Positions 27,305-35,439 of a stretch of DNA of 64,000 bases are shown piece after piece. The position numbers and the translations under genes are program-made. The notes beneath the pieces were generated by a model. It saw nothing but the letters and a program-made list of their open reading frames with translations, ran no database searches and was not told the origin of the DNA. How positions within the stretch are numbered: position 1 is the stretch's first letter; every line of letters starts with the position of its first letter. The DNA is from Algoriphagus hitonicola (GTDB taxonomy: Bacteria > Bacteroidota > Bacteroidia > Cytophagales > Cyclobacteriaceae), in contig NZ_FOPC01000012.1 in the NCBI RefSeq assembly GCF_900113375.1, positions 62,001 to 126,000 of the forward strand, read 5' to 3'.

Positions 27305-27409
27305 AGGTGGTTTTTAGAATTCGTATCGAAATTAAGAAAATCTGACAGGTGATGAAAATCAAATTCAATTCTTGGTTGGAATAGCGAAAAATTGCCAATT
27401 TTTATCCTA

Positions 27410-28651
27410 TCATCCGCGAACTTGTCCGTTTCCACGAACTACCCATTTGTAGCTGGTCAACTCCCGCAGTCCCATAGGCCCACGGGCGTGTAGTTTTTGA
27501 GTACTAATTCCGATCTCTGCTCCCAAACCAAATTGTGCCCCATCGGTAAAAGCCGTCGATGCGTTGGCATAAACGGCAGCAGCATCTACTTCCAGCAAAA
27601 AACGATCGATTGCTTCTTGGTTTTCAGCAATGATGGCTTCAGAATGTTTGGATGAAAATCTAGCGATATGGTCCAAGGCCTGATTCAAATTCTCTACGGT
27701 TTTGATCGAAAGCTTTAAACTCAGGAATTCAGTACCAAAATGACGTTCATTGGCCTCTGAAATATTTGGGTTTGAACTCAAAGCTGCAAACGCATCCGAA
27801 TCTGCAAAAATCTCAACTCCTGCGTCAATTAAGGGAGCAATGAGATGTTCCAAATTAGGCAAATGTGATCTATGTATAATCAGACAGTCCAGAGAATTGC
27901 AAACACTGGGCCTACGGGTCTTGGCATTGAGAATGATGGCTTTGGCTTTTTCGAAATCCGCTGACTCATCGACATAGGTATGCACGATCCCGGCACCGGT
28001 TTCGATGACGGGTACTTTTGCGTTTTGCCGGACAAAATCAATCAATCTTTGAGACCCTCTTGGAATGATGACATCCACAAAATCCACTGCTTCCAAAAGT
28101 GCTTTGGTTGCCTCACGATCTGAAGGCAGAAGCAGAAAAGCCTTTTCTGGAAATTCAAACTCGCGCAGCACTTGATGGATGAGCTGAATAATGGCTCTGT
28201 TGGAAAATTCGGCATCCGAACCGCCTTTCAAGATTAATCCATTTCCAGATTTCAAAGCCAAGGAAAACACATCCAACGTGACATTGGGGCGAGCTTCGTA
28301 AATAACGCCGATCACACCGAGAGGGACACTGATTTTCTCAAGGTAAAGTCCATTGGAAAGAATTTTTTCTTCCAGCCGAAGATGCAGGGGGCTGGGCAGT
28401 TTTTGCACGGCGAGCATTTCCCGGGCGATGCCCTGAATACGCTCCTCAGTCAAAGCCAACCGATCATACATGGGATTGGTGGCGTCCATCCGATCGAGAT
28501 CTTTTTGGTTTTCAGCCAAGAGAAACCAAGTTTTTTCTTCCAATAGCTCAGCCAAGCGTGCCAAAACTTCTCCCGCCTGATCATTGCCAATTCGAATCAA
28601 TTTCCGACTGGCTTCTTTTACATTAGCAAAGTATGGATTGTACTTATTCAT
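27410..28651 (-). CDS. proA: Gamma-glutamyl phosphate reductase
   Basis: ProA reduces gamma-glutamyl phosphate to the semialdehyde in proline synthesis. I start at the ATG of MNKYNPYFANVKEASRKLIR (413 residues); the frame remains open upstream into proB but that extension does not look like ProA. Visible features are YEARPNVTLDVFSLALKSGN, DVIIPRGSQRLIDFV, and the catalytic cysteine in AKTRRPSVCNSLDCLI. The start overlaps the proB stop by 8 bases, so kinase and reductase, whose labile intermediate must be passed on, are translationally coupled. Confidence 0.96.
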   Translation of the reverse strand: MNKYNPYFANVKEASRKLIRIGNDQAGEVLARLAELLEEKTWFLLAENQKDLDRMDATNPMYDRLALTEERIQGIAREMLAVQKLPSPLHLRLEEKILSNGLYLEKISVPLGVIGVIYEARPNVTLDVFSLALKSGNGLILKGGSDAEFSNRAIIQLIHQVLREFEFPEKAFLLLPSDREATKALLEAVDFVDVIIPRGSQRLIDFVRQNAKVPVIETGAGIVHTYVDESADFEKAKAIILNAKTRRPSVCNSLDCLIIHRSHLPNLEHLIAPLIDAGVEIFADSDAFAALSSNPNISEANERHFGTEFLSLKLSIKTVENLNQALDHIARFSSKHSEAIIAENQEAIDRFLLEVDAAAVYANASTAFTDGAQFGLGAEIGISTQKLHARGPMGLRELTSYKWVVRGNGQVRG

Positions 28652-29726
28652 GATCAAATAGGTAAAGATAGTTGTAATGAATAATGGCTTTTTGCTGGCG
28701 CTGACCGATTTTTTCCAAGGCAGATTTTGACGAATATTCAGCCCTGCCGAGTCCGATTTTTTCTCCCTTTTCATCCCGAATCAGCAAAATATCGCCTTTT
28801 GAAAATTCCCCTTCCACCCGAGAAACCCCAATTGGGAGTAGGCTTCGAATCACGGTGGAGGTAAGGGATTCCTTCGCTCCATCATTGATAAATACCTCGC
28901 CTTTGTAATAATGGCTTCCATGGGCCAGCCATTTTTTTGGCGCTTGTTTCTGCTTTTGCGGCTCAAACCAAGTGCAGCGCAAACTTCCATCCAAAAAAGC
29001 TTCGAGTACTCCATCATTTTTTCCATTGGCGATGAAAACTTGAATGCCCAAATCCGCCGATTTTTTGGCCATGGCATACTTGGTCAGCATGCCGCCCCGT
29101 CCAAAAGAAGATTTGCTGGCTGAGATATATTGGTTGATTTCCGGCATATTGACTTGCACTTTTTCGATGAGCTGAGAGCTTGGGTTTTCTGGATTTCCGG
29201 TAAAAATCCCATGGACATTGCTCAAGATCATCAAGGTGTCCGCATTAATCATAGCAGCCGTGAGACCTGCCAGTTCATCATTGTCGGTAAACATCAACTC
29301 GGTGATCGTGACGGTGTCGTTTTCATTGACGATGGGGAAAATATCCTGCTGCAACAAAGCCTCGATGCAGTTTTTCATATTCAGATAATGCTTTCGATCC
29401 CGGAAATCCTCCTTGGTCACCAAAATCTGTGCAATGGTTTGCCCATGCTTTTCAAAAAGATCCTGGTACCGATTGATCAATTGGATTTGCCCGGTGGAGG
29501 CCCAGATTTGTTTTTTGAAAACTGGGTTGAGTTTTTCTGGTAAAAATGCTTTTTGCCTTCCGAAAGCCACTGCTCCCGAACTGACCAAAACCACTTTCTT
29601 TCCCGCAGCTTTCAATTTCATCACCTGATCCACGAGATGTCCCATCCGATGCAGATCTGGCAGACCGTTGGCTTGGGTCAAAACATTTGATCCGATTTTG
29701 ATGACGATAGTAGTACTGGGTAGCAT
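28644..29726 (-). CDS. proB: Glutamate 5-kinase
   Basis: ProB phosphorylates the gamma-carboxyl of glutamate in the first step of proline synthesis and is usually feedback-inhibited by proline. The 360 residues comprise an amino acid kinase domain (IVIKIGSNVLTQ, VVLVSSGAVAFGRQK, FPIVNENDTV, GRGGMLTKYAMAKKSADLGI) and a C-terminal PUA domain from about residue 275 (GEFSKGDILLIRDEKGEKIG). Operon with proA, 8-base overlap. Confidence 0.96.
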   Translation of the reverse strand: MLPSTTIVIKIGSNVLTQANGLPDLHRMGHLVDQVMKLKAAGKKVVLVSSGAVAFGRQKAFLPEKLNPVFKKQIWASTGQIQLINRYQDLFEKHGQTIAQILVTKEDFRDRKHYLNMKNCIEALLQQDIFPIVNENDTVTITELMFTDNDELAGLTAAMINADTLMILSNVHGIFTGNPENPSSQLIEKVQVNMPEINQYISASKSSFGRGGMLTKYAMAKKSADLGIQVFIANGKNDGVLEAFLDGSLRCTWFEPQKQKQAPKKWLAHGSHYYKGEVFINDGAKESLTSTVIRSLLPIGVSRVEGEFSKGDILLIRDEKGEKIGLGRAEYSSKSALEKIGQRQQKAIIHYNYLYLFDHE

Positions 29727-29809
29727 GAAATTTGAATTTATTCAACCAAAAGTAGGATAATGGGATCAGATTTCTAAAAATCGATAAGTTTCTTTGATGT
29801 TTTGATTTT

Positions 29810-30682
29810 TTAGAGAAATCCCATGCTTAGCGTCCCTACGAGCATCAGGATTTTGGCAAAAGTACTCAACTGGCTAAAGTGGGATTTTCGATCTGCCAGA
29901 TAGACTTTTCGCATAAACCATAGAAAAAACAGGCCGAGTCCGCCGAAATAAAAGAATAGCTCCGCTTTGTTGATTTCAAAAGTGATGATCAAAATGGCGG
30001 ATACAAATCCTATGGCAATCAAAAAAATAACTTGTTTGGTTTTCCGAAAGCCAAGCACAATGGGCAAGGTACGACAGCCATGTTTGCGGTCTCCATCCCG
30101 GTCTTCAATGTCCTTGATGATTTCTCGGATAAGATTAAGAAAAAATGCAAAAATGGCATAAGTGAGCACCAAGAGTTCATTTTTTTGGTAGTAAATGGCG
30201 ATCAAATACACGGAAAGTCCCGTGAGAAATGCAACGGTCAAGTTGCCGATAAAAGGTTCTCTTTTGAGTCTATTGCTGTAAAGCCAAAGTAAGAAAGCCG
30301 CAAAAAAGCAAATGAGTGCGATTCGCGGAGCGACCAAATAGCCAAGCCCAATAGCTGAAAAATTGAGGATGGTATGGAGGAAAATCACGACTCGACGTTT
30401 GATTCCTTTTCCTACAATGACCTCATCGGGCCGATTGACATAATCGATTTTGACATCATAGTAATCATTAATCATGTATCCTGCGGCGGTGATCATCAGA
30501 GTTGCAAGGATCAGTAAATACAGTTTGAAATCCTGTAAAACTGGGATTCCTGACCAGCTTTCCTCCACCAAAAAATAGGCAGTCATCAATTGGGTGAAAG
30601 CCACCAAGAGCAAATTGACCGGACGGCTAATCCGAAAAAGACCTCTGAAAGAAATCGTTCGCTCCTGATTGATGGGTTTCAT
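29810..30682 (-). CDS. UbiA-family prenyltransferase, geranylgeranylglycerol-phosphate synthase-like
   Basis: This 290-residue integral membrane protein has about eight helices and both Asp-rich motifs of the UbiA superfamily: INDYYDVKIDYVNRPDEVIV near residue 85 and REIIKDIEDRDGDRKHG near 185. It transfers a prenyl chain to an acceptor at the membrane. Bacteroidota members of this form are generally annotated as digeranylgeranylglyceryl-phosphate-synthase-like; no quinone genes lie nearby to favour a MenA or UbiA role. The true acceptor is undetermined. The start at the ATG of MKPINQERTISFRGLFRI is preferred. Divergent from the next gene. Confidence 0.88.
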   Translation of the reverse strand: MKPINQERTISFRGLFRISRPVNLLLVAFTQLMTAYFLVEESWSGIPVLQDFKLYLLILATLMITAAGYMINDYYDVKIDYVNRPDEVIVGKGIKRRVVIFLHTILNFSAIGLGYLVAPRIALICFFAAFLLWLYSNRLKREPFIGNLTVAFLTGLSVYLIAIYYQKNELLVLTYAIFAFFLNLIREIIKDIEDRDGDRKHGCRTLPIVLGFRKTKQVIFLIAIGFVSAILIITFEINKAELFFYFGGLGLFFLWFMRKVYLADRKSHFSQLSTFAKILMLVGTLSMGFL

Positions 30683-30818
30683 TCTTCAAAAATACGGCAA
30701 TTGTGGGTATTATTTTGAATTCTTTGAAATACTCCGAAAATCGTTTCCGTAATTTCTTTTCCACTTTTTTAGCTGAATTCATTATCTTGATAGTCAAACC
30801 TTTTAAACCCAAAAAACC

Positions 30819-32189
30819 ATGAATTCAAAAGAAGCTCAATCCCGCAGAGATTTTATTGCGCTTTCTGGAAGCCTTTTGGCCGGTAGTTTTTTCATTCATC
30901 CGGTAGCTGAAGCAATTTCGATTTTTGACAAACCTGGACAAAAAATGAAAGTTGCCCTGATCGGAACTGGGATTCGAGGGACGACTATGTTTGGTCGTGA
31001 TGTAGTTCGTAATTATTCCGAGGAAGTGGAGTTTGTGGGGATTTCTGATATCAATGAGGGTCGGTTAAACTATGCCAAGGAATTCATCGGAGCAGATAGT
31101 CCATTGTATGTAGATGGGCATAAAATGATTCAGGAATCCGGCGCGGATGTACTGATCGTCACCACCATGGACAGCACTCACCATGAGTATATCATTGCGG
31201 GACTAAAAGCGGGGATGAATGTGATTTCCGAAAAACCGATGACGACTGATGAAATGAAGTGTCAGGCCATCTTGGATGCAGAGCGGGAAAGTGGAAAAAA
31301 ACTCATTGTGACCTTCAACTATCGCTATTCTCCTCATCGGCAGCGATTATTTGAACTCTTGCGAGCAGGTGAAATCGGCGATTTGACTTCAGTGGATTTT
31401 CACTGGTATTTAGATGTGTATCATGGTGCTGATTATTTCCGGCGCTGGCATCGCAAAAAAGAATACGGGGGCACGCTGTTAGTTCATAAGTCCACCCATC
31501 ATTTTGATTTGCTCAACTGGTGGATCGATTCGGATCCGGAGGAAGTTTTCGCCCATGGGGAGTTGGAGTTTTATGGGAAAAACGGTCCCTTCCGAGCCAA
31601 AAACTGTCGCGAATGTCCCCATACTTCCAACTGTGATTTTTACTGGGATATCACAAAAAATGAGCATTTAAAAAAGCTCTACGTGGACAATCGGGAATAC
31701 GATGGCTACGATCGTGACGGCTGTGTATTTCGGGAAGACGTGGATATATATGATAAAATGGCCGTGCAAATCAAATACAAAAATAAAGTTCAGGTTAGCT
31801 ATTCTTTGACAACTTATTCGCCATACGAGGGCTATCGGATTGCATTTAACGGAACCAAAGGCCGACTCGAAGCTTGGATCAAAGAGCGCCAACCTTGGGA
31901 GGAAGCTAGAGAAGATGTCATTCACCTGACTCGTAATTTTGGAGAGCGGGAAGAAATCATCATTCCTCACGGCGGAGGCGGACATGGAGGCGGAGATACG
32001 CGATTGAAAGACAAATTATTCAAAGATCCTGAGATGGCGGATCCTTGGCGTCAATCTGCAGGAAGTCGGGATGGGGCCATGTCGATCTTGGTGGGCGTAG
32101 CCGCCCGAAATAGTATTGAGCAGGGGAAAATGATTAAAATATCCGATTTGACGGATATCGAATTGATGAAAACCGGAAGAGGGGCTTAA
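30819..32189 (+). CDS. Gfo/Idh/MocA family oxidoreductase with twin-arginine-like leader
   Basis: The 456-residue protein starts with SRRDFIALSGSLLAGSFFIH, a Tat-type signal, so it is probably exported. The Rossmann fold follows with VALIGTGIRGTTMFG and the family motif NVISEKPMTTDEMKCQAI (EKP with catalytic Lys), then the C-terminal fold with HKSTHHFDLLNWW. A Cys-rich insertion, NCRECPHTSNC, near residue 265 could hold a metal. Substrates of exported members are sugars or their derivatives; the specific one cannot be told. Monocistronic, divergent from the UbiA gene. Confidence 0.9.
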   Translation: MNSKEAQSRRDFIALSGSLLAGSFFIHPVAEAISIFDKPGQKMKVALIGTGIRGTTMFGRDVVRNYSEEVEFVGISDINEGRLNYAKEFIGADSPLYVDGHKMIQESGADVLIVTTMDSTHHEYIIAGLKAGMNVISEKPMTTDEMKCQAILDAERESGKKLIVTFNYRYSPHRQRLFELLRAGEIGDLTSVDFHWYLDVYHGADYFRRWHRKKEYGGTLLVHKSTHHFDLLNWWIDSDPEEVFAHGELEFYGKNGPFRAKNCRECPHTSNCDFYWDITKNEHLKKLYVDNREYDGYDRDGCVFREDVDIYDKMAVQIKYKNKVQVSYSLTTYSPYEGYRIAFNGTKGRLEAWIKERQPWEEAREDVIHLTRNFGEREEIIIPHGGGGHGGGDTRLKDKLFKDPEMADPWRQSAGSRDGAMSILVGVAARNSIEQGKMIKISDLTDIELMKTGRGA

Positions 32190-32269
32190 AAGATCGGACC
32201 CGATTATTTATAAACGAGAAGGGGTAAAAATAAAAATTTTAGAAAAAATCTTTATTCAAGAAAATCAGC

Positions 32270-32575
32270 CTATTCAAGTCGCTTTTTGGTTTGGTACTGA
32301 TCTCTCCTTTGATGCACAATAGCTACAATCACGATAGTAGAAGTGAGATCTTCTATGTAGAAATGGATATGGAATGGGAATCTATTCGGTTGAGATACTC
32401 TGACATTTCTATATCAAACAGCATAAGCGTAAGGAGATTTTAGAATTTTTTGTAGAGCTTTTTCAATTTCAAAAGCAAATTTTTTTTCTAAACCTAATTT
32501 CTGCTCTTGGTACCAACTCTTGGCATTTTGGATATCATTTAGGACTTCATCAAGATATAAAAGCTTGAATTCCAA
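32270..32575 (-). pseudogene. RelE/ParE family toxin with in-frame stop
   Basis: Directly after the antitoxin gene a frame reads LEFKLLYLDEVLNDIQNAKS, WYQEQKLGLEKKF and SPYAYAV, then a TGA (32414-32416), then YRNVRVSQPNRFPFHIHFYI and VAIVHQRRDQYQTKKR to a TAG at 32270. This is a complete RelE/ParE fold of about 101 residues interrupted by one nonsense codon where relatives usually have Arg (CGA to TGA is one transition). The start is uncertain (TTG at 32575 or an overlap into the antitoxin). The toxin should be inactive unless the stop is read through. Confidence 0.85.
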
Positions 32576-32580
32576 TATGC

Positions 32581-32805
32581 TTATTTCTTTAATTCCTCAA
32601 TAAGTTCCTGTCCAGCTTTCAAGCTTTTAGGGTCATTTTTTATTTTTTCTAAACGTTGATCGATTAAGTCCTTTTCCCATTGGCTTAATTCCTGATCGGC
32701 GATCTCAATTTCAGGGTAGATTTGCTTGATGGCTATCCAATCTTCGAACGGTATAAATACACCTGTATCTTTTCCTTTACTGTCTTTTACTATCTGTAGC
32801 TTCAT
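32581..32805 (-). CDS. Antitoxin of a RelE/ParE-type module
   Basis: The 74-residue protein has an N-terminal beta-hairpin (MKLQIVKDSKGKDTGVFIPF) with EDWIAIKQIYPEIE, then an acidic, helical C-terminus (QWEKDLIDQRLEKIKNDPKS). It resembles the small two-part antitoxins found before RelE/ParE toxins in Bacteroidota. The next frame downstream encodes such a toxin, but with an internal stop. The antitoxin itself is intact. The subfamily is not certain. Confidence 0.75.
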   Translation of the reverse strand: MKLQIVKDSKGKDTGVFIPFEDWIAIKQIYPEIEIADQELSQWEKDLIDQRLEKIKNDPKSLKAGQELIEELKK

Positions 32806-32842
32806 AATTAAAATTAAGAAATCCCTTTACGATTTGCAATGG

Positions 32843-33799
32843 TTAAGAATCTTTGAGCTTAATTGAGTTCTGCCTCTCCCGATTGACCTGAAGCTGAAGT
32901 ACATCCGGTCGGGAATAGTGGCCGACGGGATCAAAGTTCTGTCGCTCTTCCAAGACTCGATTGAAATTCAACGTTTCGATTAAAATTCCTTCTTTATCCG
33001 CGATCGGTTCCAAAATCCATTTTCCATCCGGACCTGCAATGCAGCTGCCGCCATCCCCGATTATCTCCGGAAAATTTTCTAAAATGTATTCTAAATGCGG
33101 GGTGTCTGACGGGAAATCGGTTTTTCTCATCAGACTGGAAACTGAAATCACAAATGACCGACTCTCCTGAGCTATCATTCGGGTGATCAGCTCAGTATTT
33201 CTCACCGATCCCGGCCATACGGCAACATGAAGATTCTCCCCCAACCCGTAAAGTGCTGTTCGGGCAAGCGGCATCCAGTTTTCCCAGCAATTTAATCCGC
33301 CCACGGTAAAAGCTTTTAGTGGATGAACCCTCAGTCCATTTCCATCTCCGGGCGACCAAACCAATCGCTCGTCGTAAGTTGGCTGAAGTTTGCGGTGAAC
33401 CGACTGGATTTCACCTTTTGGATCGATATAAACCAAGGTGCAGTACAAACTGTGTCCCCCACGATCAGTAGGTCGCTCGATGATCCCAAGGTAGATTGCA
33501 ATGCTTTTTTCTTTGGCTAGCTGCTGGATTTCTTTCAGATCTCCTTTTTCGATCTGTATGGCTTGACTGGCGTAATGGGCAAAAATTTCCTTTTGGACTT
33601 TGTCATCCCAAGCGCTGGCATGGGTGACCGAAAGCCACCAAGGATAGCCAGGAAGAAACCCTTCTCCAAAAATCACCAATTCCGCACCCTTTTCCGCAGC
33701 TTCATTAATTCGATCCTTAGCCAGCTGGAGAGTGGCGGATTTATTGGCCCAAACAGAGGGGATTTGTACCAGAGCTATGGTCAATTGGTTTGGATTCAT
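32843..33799 (-). CDS. Nitrilase (carbon-nitrogen hydrolase family)
   Basis: The 318-residue cytoplasmic protein shows the catalytic triad of the family: Glu46 in VIFGEGFLPGYPWW, Lys137 in SVHRKLQPTYDERLVW, and Cys171 in GGLNCWENWMPLAR. The GYPWW after the Glu and the CWENWMPLAR block are typical of true nitrilases (branch 1) rather than amidases, so conversion of a nitrile to a carboxylic acid and ammonia is expected. No nitrile-producing pathway is adjacent. It stands alone, divergent from the xylanase gene. Confidence 0.9.
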   Translation of the reverse strand: MNPNQLTIALVQIPSVWANKSATLQLAKDRINEAAEKGAELVIFGEGFLPGYPWWLSVTHASAWDDKVQKEIFAHYASQAIQIEKGDLKEIQQLAKEKSIAIYLGIIERPTDRGGHSLYCTLVYIDPKGEIQSVHRKLQPTYDERLVWSPGDGNGLRVHPLKAFTVGGLNCWENWMPLARTALYGLGENLHVAVWPGSVRNTELITRMIAQESRSFVISVSSLMRKTDFPSDTPHLEYILENFPEIIGDGGSCIAGPDGKWILEPIADKEGILIETLNFNRVLEERQNFDPVGHYSRPDVLQLQVNRERQNSIKLKDS

Positions 33800-33920
33800 G
33801 GTTGAATAGATTTGCGGGATAGGATTGTCAGCTCAAATTAAGGAAAGGTCCTTTAATCAAAAAATATAGGGATTGAAGCCATGTCTTTTTATCTTTAAGC
33901 AAACCTATAAAACCCTAAAG

Positions 33921-35030
33921 ATGAACCATTCTAGATTTTTAATAGCCGTAATTTTCCTCGGGACAATAGCCTGCCAAACTCCGGGGGAGCGGGGACTAAA
34001 AGATGAATTTCAGCCTGACTTTTATATCGGGGCGGCAGTCAATGCACGGCAAGTTGATGGGAGTATGGCTTCAGCTGATTCGCTGCTGGATCTTCATTTC
34101 AATTCACTGACTTCCGAAAATGGACTCAAATGGAGCAATGTACATCCTCAGGAGGACGAATTTGACTTTGAGTTTGGGGATAATTATGTGAAAAAAGGGG
34201 AGGAAATGGATGCATTTATCGTTGGGCATACCTTGGTTTGGCATCAGCAGGTCCCCGATTGGGTATTTCGGGACCAAGAGGGATCTTTTCTTTCCAAAGA
34301 GGCATTACAAGACCGAATGGAGAATCATATCGACACTGTCGTCAGGAGATATAAAGGCCGAATTGATGGATGGGATGTGGTCAATGAGGCCTTTGAGGAT
34401 GACGGGACTTGGCGTAAAACGCATTGGTACATGCTCATGGGCGAGGAATATATTGCTCAGGCATTTACCAAAGCGCAAAAAGTGGACCCTGATGCTGAAT
34501 TGTATTACAATGATTATAATGTTTGGAAGCCGGAAAAACGGCGGGCAATCTTGAAAATGGCTCAAAATCTCCGGAGTCAGGGAATTCGAATCGATGGGAT
34601 TGGGATGCAGGGGCATTACCGACTTGATTTCCCAAGCCTGGATCAGATTGAAACAGCCATTGAGGAAATTCATCAGGCGGGTTTTCAGGTTATGATCACC
34701 GAGCTTGATGTAGATGTTTTACCGAGACCCAGTGATTTTGATGGGGCGGATTTAGAGATTTCCTATGCGGATTCACCCGAATGGAATCCTTATGCCGATT
34801 CTATTCCTGCTGAGGTGCATGATAAGTTAGTTGACCGCTATGCCTCACTTTTTGGGCTATTCAAAAAGCATTCAGACAAAATCAGCCGGGTGACTTTTTG
34901 GGGATTACATGACGGCAGCACTTGGCTGAATAACTGGCCGGTCCGAGGCCGCAGAAATTATCCTTTACTTTTTGATCGGGAGATGAGGTTGAAGTGGAAT
35001 ACTGCATTATTCATAAAAAAAAACCGATAA
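33921..35030 (+). CDS. Endo-1,4-beta-xylanase, GH10 lipoprotein
   Basis: Started at the ATG of MNHSRFLIAVIFLGTIACQT, the protein has 369 residues and a lipoprotein signal (lipobox TIAC). The GH10 TIM barrel spans the rest: TSENGLKWSNVHPQEDEFDF, VGHTLVWHQQVPDWVF, the acid/base Glu156 in GWDVVNEAFED, and the nucleophile Glu261 in VMITELDVDVLPR; FWGLHDGSTWL ends the barrel. It cleaves internal beta-1,4 bonds of xylan at the cell surface. The uxaAB genes at 8-11 kb could act on uronates released from plant or algal polysaccharides, but the link is only thematic. Confidence 0.95.
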   Translation: MNHSRFLIAVIFLGTIACQTPGERGLKDEFQPDFYIGAAVNARQVDGSMASADSLLDLHFNSLTSENGLKWSNVHPQEDEFDFEFGDNYVKKGEEMDAFIVGHTLVWHQQVPDWVFRDQEGSFLSKEALQDRMENHIDTVVRRYKGRIDGWDVVNEAFEDDGTWRKTHWYMLMGEEYIAQAFTKAQKVDPDAELYYNDYNVWKPEKRRAILKMAQNLRSQGIRIDGIGMQGHYRLDFPSLDQIETAIEEIHQAGFQVMITELDVDVLPRPSDFDGADLEISYADSPEWNPYADSIPAEVHDKLVDRYASLFGLFKKHSDKISRVTFWGLHDGSTWLNNWPVRGRRNYPLLFDREMRLKWNTALFIKKNR

Positions 35031-35084
35031 TTTCAACTTAGTAATACATCAAAGGTTAAAGAAAAAACAAAAATATATTGCTTT

Positions 35085-35111
35085 TTTCTTTCTTTCTTTC
35101 TTTCTTTCTTT
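35085..35111. repeat. TTTC tetranucleotide microsatellite
   Basis: Six perfect TTTC units plus TTT (the six CTTT units run from 35088 to 35111), preceded by additional Ts. TATAATG follows at once (35111-35117), 30 bases before the ATG of the small peptide gene. A tetranucleotide tract in a promoter region can change length by slippage and alter promoter spacing. Confidence 0.93.
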
Positions 35112-35146
35112 ATAATGTAAATTAGTTTAAACCAAATTAACATTGT

Positions 35147-35389
35147 ATGAAAAAGTTATTTGTTGGATCCTTTAGCCTCTTTTTAGGGTTACTATTTTTA
35201 TGTGGTACCCTTACACTAAACCAGCCTGCCCAAGGTCAGATTTTAACATGTCCCGAATATACCGAACACTTTAAGCCTGAACCGCAAATTAAATGGTGCA
35301 ATGGATATTTTGCGACTTGGGAAATATGTGTTTATGCCTGGGGGGAACTTTGTCCTTGTATGTCAGAAGAAGAGCCAGAATGTCAATAA
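35147..35389 (+). CDS. Small secreted Cys-rich peptide (NVEALA-like by context)
   Basis: The 80-residue precursor has a clear signal peptide (MKKLFVGSFSLFLGLLFLCG, with probable cleavage after PAQG) and a mature region of about 50 residues with six cysteines, including ELCPCM near the end, and many aromatics. It is followed 50 bases later by a 6-bladed beta-propeller lipoprotein gene. In Bacteroides, short secreted peptides of the NVEALA type are often found next to such propeller genes; the exact NVEALA motif is not visible here, so the relation is by arrangement only. Function unknown. Upstream lies a TTTC microsatellite, and base composition is more AT-rich than in the neighbours. Confidence 0.75.
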   Translation: MKKLFVGSFSLFLGLLFLCGTLTLNQPAQGQILTCPEYTEHFKPEPQIKWCNGYFATWEICVYAWGELCPCMSEEEPECQ

Positions 35390-35399
35390 TTAAGATTGT

Positions 35400-35425
35400 G
35401 CGAATCCTTCATTTGAGGGATTCGC
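35400..35425 (+). promoter_or_regulatory. Intercistronic hairpin between peptide and propeller genes
   Basis: GCGAATCC-T-TC (35400-35410) pairs with GA-G-GGATTCGC (35415-35425), one T-G wobble, loop ATTT. No T run follows. It lies 10 bases after the peptide stop and just before the propeller start, a position suited to partial termination, 3'-end protection or processing. Confidence 0.7.
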
Positions 35426-35439
35426 TAAATTTTAAATCA

